From an uncultured Actinomycetes bacterium (GTDB lineage: Bacteria > Actinomycetota > Thermoleophilia > Gaiellales > F1-60-MAGs149), in the NCBI GenBank assembly GCA_903960645.1, contig CAJCBN010000034.1, positions 1-33,216 of the forward strand: a stretch of 33,216 bases of DNA. The letters run 5' to 3'. Made by a program: the position numbers and the translations under genes. Of the stretch, positions 27,104 through 33,216 are shown piece by piece. The notes beneath the pieces are model-generated. The model ran no database searches. It was not told the origin of the DNA and worked only from the letters and a program-made list of their open reading frames with translations. Position 1 is the first letter of the stretch. Every line of letters begins with the position of its first letter.

Positions 27104-27646
27104 CTAGGCGGTCGGGATGCGGGCGGCGCGCAGATCGCGGCCGAGCAGGTCGAGGCGGCGACGCAGGGATGCGTCGACGAGGCGATCGCGGACCCGCAGG
27201 ACCACGCCGCCGAGGATGGTCGGATCGACGGTGCGATCCATGGTCACGGTCAATCCGGTGGCCGCCGCGAGCTGCTTCTGCACCTTCGCGGCGGTGGCGT
27301 CGTCGATGGCGACGGCCGTCGTCAGCTCGACGGCGAGCTCATTGCGGTCGAGGCGCACGCGATCGGCGAGCGCCTCCTGAATCTCGGACAGCTCGCCGAG
27401 GCGGCGATGGTCGAGCAGCACCTGCAGGAAGCGGGAGACGATCGGGTCGGCACCCTTCGAAAGCTCGGCCAGCAGGTTGCGCTTGCCCTCCCCCGACACG
27501 GCGGGGTTGGTGAGGGCGCGGGCCAGCGCGGGCGTACCGCGGACGGCGTCCGCGATCTCAGCCAGCTCGCCGTCGACCTCATTCAGGCGACCGGCGTCGG
27601 CGGCGGCGCTGTAGAGCGCCGTGGCGTACGGGGAGGCTGCACTCAC
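27104..27646 (-). CDS. atpH: ATP synthase delta subunit
   Basis: This peripheral-stalk subunit of F1, also called OSCP-like, has 180 aa, the ordinary single-domain delta length rather than the b-delta fusion found in mycobacteria. It starts SAASPYATALYSAAADAGR and shows VSRFLQVLLDHRRLGELSEI and the C-terminal DRTVDPTILGGVVLRVRDRL family block. The start overlaps the atpF stop by 4 nt. Confidence 0.95.
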   Translation of the reverse strand: MSAASPYATALYSAAADAGRLNEVDGELAEIADAVRGTPALARALTNPAVSGEGKRNLLAELSKGADPIVSRFLQVLLDHRRLGELSEIQEALADRVRLDRNELAVELTTAVAIDDATAAKVQKQLAAATGLTVTMDRTVDPTILGGVVLRVRDRLVDASLRRRLDLLGRDLRAARIPTA

Positions 27647-28188
27647 GCTCGGTCGGATCCCCCGTGCAGAGCGGAGAAGTCGACACCCGCGAGGGCCTCC
27701 TCGACGAGGCGCTTCTGCTCCGACGCGTCAAGCGCGTGGCCGAGCACCTTCTCGGTGGCCAGCAGGGTCAGGTCTGCGATCTCGTTCTTGATGCGATCCA
27801 GCGCCTGCTGCGTCTCCGCGGCGATTGCCTGCTGCGCGGCGGCGATGCCCCGCTCGCGCTCGCCGGCCAGCTCCTCGCTGAGCTGACGCTGCTGCTCGGC
27901 GGCCGTCGCTCGAGCGCGCTCGAGGATCTCGGACGCCTCCTGGCGACTGGCCGCCAGCTGGGTCTTGTACTCGCCGAGCAGTCGCTCCGCCTCTTCGCGG
28001 GCATGCTCGGCCGCCTCGAGGTTCTTGCGCACGGCATCCCGCCGCTCGTCGAGCAGCGCGGCGATCTTCCCGAACGCGAACTTCTTCAGCACGAAGAGCA
28101 CGATCAGGAAGGTGACGAGCGTCCAGATGCTCAGCCCGAGTTCGGGCGTGATCAGACTGGCGTCGCTGGCGACTACGGCGGGCAGCAT
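27643..28188 (-). CDS. atpF: ATP synthase b subunit
   Basis: This Fo peripheral-stalk subunit has 181 aa, one N-terminal membrane helix (LSIWTLVTFLIVLFVLKKFAF, about residues 19-39) and a long charged coiled coil (AEHAREEAERLLGEYKTQL onward). There is a single b gene, with no b' or fused delta. It lies 6 bp after atpE and overlaps atpH by 4 nt. Confidence 0.95.
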   Translation of the reverse strand: MLPAVVASDASLITPELGLSIWTLVTFLIVLFVLKKFAFGKIAALLDERRDAVRKNLEAAEHAREEAERLLGEYKTQLAASRQEASEILERARATAAEQQRQLSEELAGERERGIAAAQQAIAAETQQALDRIKNEIADLTLLATEKVLGHALDASEQKRLVEEALAGVDFSALHGGSDRA

Positions 28189-28194
28189 CGTTCG

Positions 28195-28443
28195 TTACCC
28201 GATGAAGAAGGCGACGAAGCCCATCAGGAGGGCGTAGAACGTGATTGCCTCGGTGAGTGCCAGGCCGAGGAACATGAGGCCCTGCAGGTCGGAGCGGAGC
28301 TCCGGCTGACGGGACACACCCTCGATCGTCTTGCCGATCAGATAGCCCACGCCGATGCCCGGCCCAATTGCGCCGAAGCCCGTGCCCAGACCAAGCGCGA
28401 TCACCTTCGCCGCGCTGACGATTCCTTCGTCGGTAACTGCCAT
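28195..28443 (-). CDS. atpE: ATP synthase c subunit (proteolipid)
   Basis: This Fo rotor-ring subunit has 82 aa and forms a two-helix hairpin. The first helix is glycine-rich (LGLGTGFGAIGPGIGVGYLI), the polar loop is SRQPELRSDL, and the ion-carrying E65 lies in ALTEAITFYALL of the second helix. The residues flanking E65 lack the Q/ET/S pattern of sodium-type rings, so proton coupling is inferred. The ATG at 28443 gives a standard c subunit; AGGAGG about 10 nt upstream supports it. It lies 37 bp after atpB. Confidence 0.96.
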   Translation of the reverse strand: MAVTDEGIVSAAKVIALGLGTGFGAIGPGIGVGYLIGKTIEGVSRQPELRSDLQGLMFLGLALTEAITFYALLMGFVAFFIG

Positions 28444-28480
28444 TTCTACATGTCCTCCTGTGGTGGTCCTGCGTTGGGTT

Positions 28481-29356
28481 TCAGTGATGGGGCTCGATGG
28501 CCGAGCCGATGTAGATGCCCGAGAGCATCGCAAAAATGTACGCCTGGAGCGACGCGACGAGGCCCCATTCGAAAATGTAGAAGGCGACGGCCACCGGGAT
28601 CGTGACAGGGGCGATGAAGACCTGCCCCAGCAGGATCACGAAGCCGACGCACATGATGATCAGCAGATGCCCGCCGAGCATGTTGGCGAAGAGGCGGACG
28701 CTGAGCGAGATGATGCGCAGGAACTGCGACAGCACCTCGAGGATGATCATCGCCGGCAGGAGCGCCTTCGGGCTCGGCGGGATCCAGCTCTTGAAGTACG
28801 GCACGAAGCCGTTCGCACGGACGCCCTCGACGTGCGAGATCATCACCGTCAGCAGCGTCAGGGTGAGCGTGACCGACAGGTTCGAGGTCGCGGCGTAGAT
28901 GGTCAGGCCCGGGATCGATCCCCACAGCGGGTTGTGCGTATCGAGCGGCAGCGGGATGAAGCTGATCATGTTGAGCACCCAGATGAACACGAACAGCGAG
29001 GCGACGTACGGGAACCAGCGGACGTACGCGACCTTCGGCAGCGTGGCCTGCCCGATGTTCGTCTCGGAGAACGTGTAGAGCACCTCGACGACCGACTGCG
29101 TGCGCTTCGGATCGGTGCGGAGACCGCCGCGGACGATCCAGAGCGTCAGTCCGACGGCGACGAGCACGGCCAGCCAGAGGTAGATGACGGCCTTGGAGAT
29201 GCCGATCTCGACCGGCCCGACCATGAAGGACGCCCAGTAGGTGTTGATGAACTCCTCAACCGGCTTGAACTCGTCGCCTTCGGCAAACGCGGACAGCGGG
29301 AACACCAGCAGACCGGCGAGGGTCAGGAGGATCAGGCTGAGACGTCGGCGGATCAA
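28481..29356 (-). CDS. atpB: ATP synthase a subunit
   Basis: This Fo proton-channel subunit has 291 aa. The essential arginine lies in ISLSVRLFANMLGGH, and the last helix reads LQAYIFAMLSGIYIGSA. The N-terminus (MIRRRLSLILLTLAGLLVFP, then LSAFAEGDEF) looks like a cleavable signal peptide preceding the usual start of the subunit. The start codon is TTG at 29356, overlapping the upstream stop (TTGA). No alternative start precedes the conserved part, so TTG is accepted. Translation is probably coupled to atpI. Confidence 0.95.
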   Translation of the reverse strand: MIRRRLSLILLTLAGLLVFPLSAFAEGDEFKPVEEFINTYWASFMVGPVEIGISKAVIYLWLAVLVAVGLTLWIVRGGLRTDPKRTQSVVEVLYTFSETNIGQATLPKVAYVRWFPYVASLFVFIWVLNMISFIPLPLDTHNPLWGSIPGLTIYAATSNLSVTLTLTLLTVMISHVEGVRANGFVPYFKSWIPPSPKALLPAMIILEVLSQFLRIISLSVRLFANMLGGHLLIIMCVGFVILLGQVFIAPVTIPVAVAFYIFEWGLVASLQAYIFAMLSGIYIGSAIEPHH

Positions 29357-29772
29357 GCGCTTCCTCCAGAGGCCGGCAGGGTCACCGGGTTCTCATCGCG
29401 GGCGAGGACGTGGCTGAAGCTTCGTCCCGCCATGTCGAAGGTAAAGTAGACAAGGAAGGCGCCGGCTGCGGCGATGGCCAGTTCGCGCTCGCCGGACCAG
29501 GCGATCACGAACAGCGTGGCGAAGATCAGCCAGGCCCGCACGATCAGGCTGATGCCGATCATGCCGACGATCGTGACCTGCGAGCGGCCCTTGCCCACGC
29601 GCTCGAAGGCGAGCGCGATGACGATGTTGAGTGCGAGCAGCGCGGCGCTCAGCGCCCAGGCGTCGTAGCCCCAGCCGGCGATCAGGAAGATCGGCAGCGC
29701 GATCACGCAGGGCACGACCGCGATGAAGCGGAGCACGACGGCGGCGCGATGGCGGGAGGGCGAGATGGTCAT
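29353..29772 (-). CDS. atpI: AtpI-like ATP synthase-associated membrane protein
   Basis: This 139-aa protein has four hydrophobic helices (VVLRFIAVVPCVIALPIFLI; ALSAALLALNIVIALAF; VTIVGMIGISLIVRAWLIFA; ELAIAAAGAFLVYFTFDMA). Position and size correspond to AtpI, a helper for c-ring assembly or Mg2+ supply that usually precedes atpB. Sequence similarity by eye is weak, so the name rests mainly on context. The ATG overlaps the atpZ stop (ATGA), and its stop overlaps the atpB TTG. Confidence 0.7.
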   Translation of the reverse strand: MTISPSRHRAAVVLRFIAVVPCVIALPIFLIAGWGYDAWALSAALLALNIVIALAFERVGKGRSQVTIVGMIGISLIVRAWLIFATLFVIAWSGERELAIAAAGAFLVYFTFDMAGRSFSHVLARDENPVTLPASGGSA

Positions 29773-30044
29773 CGTGGCTTGAAGTACTTGAGGTAGAGAA
29801 GATAGAACCCGAGCACGAGCCCGATACTCGAGCCAACCATGATGGCGGGCGCGAGCCGGTCGATCAGGAGGCCGACGGCGACGCCGACCCCTGCACCGAG
29901 CAGGATACCGGCGATCACCACCATTCCGGCTCCGAGTCCCGCGGCGTCTGCCCCTCGATTGGTTCCCGTTCCGGTGATGCTGAACTCCGGTGTTCTGTTC
30001 GCAGCCGGTTGCCCGACCGCACGGAAACCTAGCAGGGCATCCAC
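29769..30044 (-). CDS. atpZ: AtpZ-like putative F1Fo-associated protein
   Basis: This 91-aa protein has two membrane helices in its second half (AGMVVIAGILLGAGVGVAVG and IMVGSSIGLVLGFYLLYLKY) joined by LLIDRLAP, the layout of the ATPase_gene1/AtpZ family that accompanies AtpI. The N-terminal 35 residues are soluble and unremarkable. The start is GTG at 30044, 24 bp after the wecA stop; a later start would remove only the soluble part. It overlaps atpI by 4 nt. Confidence 0.7.
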   Translation of the reverse strand: MDALLGFRAVGQPAANRTPEFSITGTGTNRGADAAGLGAGMVVIAGILLGAGVGVAVGLLIDRLAPAIMVGSSIGLVLGFYLLYLKYFKPR

Positions 30045-30068
30045 GGGACAGAGATGACGGGCCGTGCC

Positions 30069-31229
30069 CTACCCGCGCGCGAACGGTCGCGGCAGTGGCG
30101 CCTCGTCCGGAGCCGCCGCCTTGCGCAGCAGGCCGAGCTTGCGCAGATGCCCGTACTTGAGGATCTCGAGGGCGACGATCACGTAGTAGGTGACCGCGAG
30201 CGCCAGCAGGCCGAAGAGGGTCAGTCCGATCGTCGGCCAGAGGTTCCAGCTGCCCTCGGTGCGGTACGGAAAGAGCCGAATCGCCAGTGCGAACGCCGCC
30301 AGCACCCCCGACCACGCGTACAGGAGTCCGACCGCCTGCCGCTGGGTGTAGCCGACCCGTAACAGGCGGTGGTGGAAGTGGTTGCGATCGGCGCTCGCGA
30401 TCGACTGGCCCGACTTCAGGCGCTTGAGGATCACGAACGAGGTGTCGAGGATCGGTACGAGCAATACGACGAGCGGGAAGACGAGGGAGAGCGCGGCCGC
30501 GGTCTTCATCACGCCCTGGATGGAGACGCAGGCCAGCAGGAACCCGAGCACCAGCGCCCCGGAATCCCCCATGAAGACCTTGGCCGGATTGAAGTTCCAG
30601 GGTAGGAAGCCGAGGCACGCCCCTGCAATTGCGGCCGCCATCACGCCGGCCGAGATGCGTCCCAGCGACAGCGCGAGGATGGCGAACGTGATCGCGCTGA
30701 TCGCGCAGACGCCGGCCGCCAGCCCGTCCATGCCGTCGGCCAGGTTGACGACGTTGGCGACGGCGACGATGAAGAGGATCGTCAGCGGGTAGGCAAGCGC
30801 GCCGAACGCGACGGTGCTCGGCTCGATGAACGGGATCGTGATCGAGTCGATCGTCATGCCGTGCGCGACGGGGATCGCGGCGCACGCGATCTGCCCCAGC
30901 AGCTTCGGCAGCGGCGGAATGCCGAAGCGGTCGTCGAGCGCACCGAGCAGGCAGATCAGCGCGGCGCCAAGCAGGATCCACGCGTAGCGGCGATCGACGT
31001 CGAGGTTCGGCAGCACCCCCGCGAGGATCCCGAGAAACATGGCGACACCGCCGAGCAGCGGGATCGGTCGGTCGTGGATACGACGCCCACCCGGCTTGTC
31101 CACCACGCCGAGCCGCCAGGCGAGACGCATCATCAGCGGCGTCAGCGCGAACGCCAGCACCCCCGCGAGCAGCAGGGCGTAGATCGCCGACGGCGCGAAG
31201 ACCCAGCGGGAGAAGGCGTCAGGGACCAC
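30069..31229 (-). CDS. wecA: Undecaprenyl-phosphate GlcNAc-1-phosphate transferase family (WecA/Rfe)
   Basis: This polytopic membrane enzyme of the MraY/WecA family transfers a sugar-1-phosphate from a UDP-sugar to undecaprenyl phosphate, starting cell-envelope glycan synthesis. It has 386 aa and about ten or eleven helices. Motifs are HDRPIPLLGGVAMF, LLGALDDRFG, ANVVNLADGMDGLAAG, VFMGDSGALVLGF and DRNHFHHRLL, the last typical of WecA rather than MraY. Mycobacteria also carry this gene just ahead of the atp operon (Rv1302). GTG 31229 is chosen; TACCCT lies 6 nt upstream. The exact sugar is inferred from family. Confidence 0.92.
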   Translation of the reverse strand: MVPDAFSRWVFAPSAIYALLLAGVLAFALTPLMMRLAWRLGVVDKPGGRRIHDRPIPLLGGVAMFLGILAGVLPNLDVDRRYAWILLGAALICLLGALDDRFGIPPLPKLLGQIACAAIPVAHGMTIDSITIPFIEPSTVAFGALAYPLTILFIVAVANVVNLADGMDGLAAGVCAISAITFAILALSLGRISAGVMAAAIAGACLGFLPWNFNPAKVFMGDSGALVLGFLLACVSIQGVMKTAAALSLVFPLVVLLVPILDTSFVILKRLKSGQSIASADRNHFHHRLLRVGYTQRQAVGLLYAWSGVLAAFALAIRLFPYRTEGSWNLWPTIGLTLFGLLALAVTYYVIVALEILKYGHLRKLGLLRKAAAPDEAPLPRPFARG

Positions 31230-31235
31230 GGGCTC

Positions 31236-31266
31236 AGGGTACCGGTGGCGTGGGCGGACATGACAA
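31236..31266 (-). promoter_or_regulatory. Candidate wecA-atp promoter, leaderless
   Basis: TACCCT (minus strand, 31241-31236) stands 6 nt before the wecA GTG. TTGTCA (31266-31261), five of six matches to TTGACA, lies upstream with a long 19-bp spacer and sits inside the palindromic element 31252-31289. If real, this promoter would drive wecA and the first ATP synthase block as a leaderless mRNA. Confidence 0.5.
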
Positions 31267-31289
31267 ACCGGGGTTTGTCATCTCCGCCC
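31252..31289. repeat. 38-bp palindromic element between glyA and wecA
   Basis: Arms 31252-31269 and 31272-31289 are complementary over 18 bp with one mismatch and a 2-nt centre; the left arm is GGGCGGACATGACAAACC. The inner 36 bp have the same length and ends as the element at 8959-8994. The outer part GGCGGAnrTGACA also matches the outer stem of the REP doublet at 2322-2440. It lies 22 bp past the glyA stop and could form a hairpin there. Confidence 0.85.
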
Positions 31290-31311
31290 GACCCCGCGCG
31301 GTCTCCGCCGC

Positions 31312-32607
<1,296 letters not shown>

Positions 32608-32614
32608 GCGGCGG

Positions 32615-32642
32615 AGTGTACGCGGGGTACGGGTTCCGGCAA
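32615..32642 (-). promoter_or_regulatory. Candidate glyA promoter, leaderless
   Basis: On the minus strand TTGCCG (32642-32637), a 16-bp spacer and TACACT (32620-32615) end 7 nt before the ATG. This is the best -35/-10 pair found in the window. No Shine-Dalgarno sequence is present. The -35, the spacer and the first base of the -10 lie within the left arm of a 37-bp perfect inverted repeat, so a second, inverted -35 plus spacer exists at 32692-32728 facing prmC, but without an intact -10. Confidence 0.6.
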
Positions 32643-32728
32643 GCATCACCAGCGCCGGTCAATCCCCTGACGCAGTGTGCATCCCGCACATGGCGCTGGT
32701 GATGCTTGCCGGAACCCGTACCCCGCGT
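32620..32728. repeat. 37-bp perfect inverted repeat containing the glyA promoter region
   Basis: Positions 32620-32656 and 32692-32728 are exact reverse complements over 37 bp, separated by 35 bp. The left arm starts 12 nt upstream of the glyA start codon. The right arm's last four bases (GCGT, 32725-32728) are also the first four of the next inverted repeat. Perfect identity suggests a recent inverted duplication or strong conversion between the arms. Plus-strand and minus-strand transcripts could both form long hairpins. Confidence 0.95.
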
Positions 32729-32837
32729 GCGACAAAGGGGTCAGACCCTTTCGTCGCATGGCTGCCCGTATCGATCCTCGGAGTAGCGGCACATCGGCAG
32801 CCATGCGACGAAAGGGTCTGACCCCTTTGTCGCACGC
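32725..32837. repeat. REP-type inverted doublet, locus 3 (GGGGTCAGACCCC family)
   Basis: Two perfect 42-bp arms, 32725-32766 and 32796-32837, are separated by 29 bp. Each arm holds a near-palindromic core (GGGGTCAGACCC at 32737-32748, GGGTCTGACCCC at 32814-32825) flanked by GCGACAAA and TTTCGTCGC. Architecture and arm length match locus 1. Together with the 37-bp repeat it fills most of the 344-bp prmC-glyA gap. Nothing else is recognised in the remaining 32838-32951. Confidence 0.95.
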
Positions 32838-32951
32838 TCTCCCCCTCCACGCGCCGCCCCACAGGGGACCACGGGTCGCGACGGGCACGAGCAACCGCCT
32901 CGGCCGAACAGTGGGCGATGAGAGCTGCAGCCCCACCGCACGGAACGAGAC

Positions 32952-33216
32952 TCAGCCCAGCCGCCCCGCCACGACCCGATCCACCCCCGCCAGATCGCGG
33001 TGGAACGCGACCTCGCCGAAGCCGGCCGCCTCGAGCAACTCCCGTACCGCCGCCGCCTGCTCATCCGAGTTCTCCAGCACGATCATCCCGCCCGGGTTGA
33101 GCAGCGCCGGCGCGTCCGCCACGAGCCGGCGGATCAGCTCGAGCCCATCGGGACCGGCATAGAGCGCGAGGTGCGGCTCGTGTCGCACGACGCCTGCCTC
33201 GGTGCGCGGATCGCCG
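32952..33216 (-). CDS. prmC: Release-factor glutamine methyltransferase PrmC, C-terminal fragment at window edge
   Basis: About 87 codons of the 3' end are visible; the gene continues beyond base 33216. The sequence RHEPHLALYAGPDGLELIRR, LLNPGGMIVLE and RDLAGVDRVVAG matches the C-terminus of the PrmC/HemK family (EP..AL.GG.DGL...R, GRDRVV), which N5-methylates the GGQ glutamine of peptide release factors. The catalytic NPPY motif would lie outside the window. prmC upstream of glyA-wecA-atp is a plausible context (prfA-prmC near atp genes also in mycobacteria). Confidence 0.85.
   Translation of the reverse strand, partial: GDPRTEAGVVRHEPHLALYAGPDGLELIRRLVADAPALLNPGGMIVLENSDEQAAAVRELLEAAGFGEVAFHRDLAGVDRVVAGRLG

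Noticed and set aside
31252..31289. Intrinsic terminator for glyA
   Set aside because: A strong stem is present 22 bp after the stop, but no T-run follows on the minus strand. It matches the dispersed palindromic elements, so it is listed as a repeat.
32608..32649. Upstream in-frame ATG for glyA (14-residue extension)
   Set aside because: The extension would be translated from the inverted repeat, is not part of the family, and lies upstream of a good promoter ending 7 nt before the 32607 ATG.
32725..32837. Insertion sequence remnant with terminal inverted repeats
   Set aside because: The arms enclose only 29 bp and each arm is internally palindromic, which fits a REP doublet better than transposon ends. 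No transposase fragment is present.

Overview
The window is a gene-dense, high-GC (about two thirds G+C by eye) bacterial chromosome segment. It most likely comes from an actinomycetote outside the classical Streptomyces/Mycobacterium groups; a Thermoleophilia-like lineage is a guess. Pointers are many GTG/TTG starts, an ArgA of the Mycobacterium Rv2747 type, wecA directly upstream of the ATP synthase genes, the MEP isoprenoid pathway, and TAnnnT -10 boxes placed 6-7 nt before start codons (leaderless mRNAs). I see no tRNA, rRNA, CRISPR, phage gene or transposase gene.

Layout. Almost everything lies on the minus strand, so the biological reading order is from high to low coordinates. The end of prmC (32952-33216) is followed by a 344-bp gap packed with long perfect inverted repeats, then glyA, wecA, and an ATP synthase block atpZ-I-B-E-F-H-A-G (30044-24676). 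A dipeptide/oligopeptide ABC transporter operon in the order C-A-B-D-F, plus a small membrane protein (24522-18352), sits between atpG and atpD. Then come atpD-atpC, an exported DUF3352 protein, metK, priA, frr, uppS, cdsA, dxr, rseP, ispG, a 61-aa membrane protein and an M2/M3-type zinc peptidase (ends 3582). Two genes on the plus strand, argA and an SRPBCC/AHSA1 protein (2547-3566), converge on the peptidase gene. dnaE (1-2295, minus strand, cut by the window edge) is divergent from argA.

How the genes work together. atpZ to atpC encode a complete F1Fo ATP synthase, but in two pieces, with the break between gamma and beta as in cyanobacteria. frr-uppS-cdsA-dxr-rseP-ispG is the widely conserved ribosome-recycling/isoprenoid/lipid/envelope-protease cluster: dxr and ispG make isoprenoid precursors, uppS makes the undecaprenyl carrier, and wecA uses that carrier. 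dnaE and priA serve replication and restart. metK and glyA serve C1/SAM metabolism.

The most unusual content is between the genes. Short palindromic repeats with a GGGGTCAGACCCC core, or with the same outer stem and another core, occur at five or six intergenic places. Two loci are REP-type inverted doublets with 42-44-bp arms. At both doublets the start/promoter region of the neighbouring gene has been duplicated: directly at argA, inverted at glyA. This points to a small mobile or recombinogenic repeat family that reshapes promoters.
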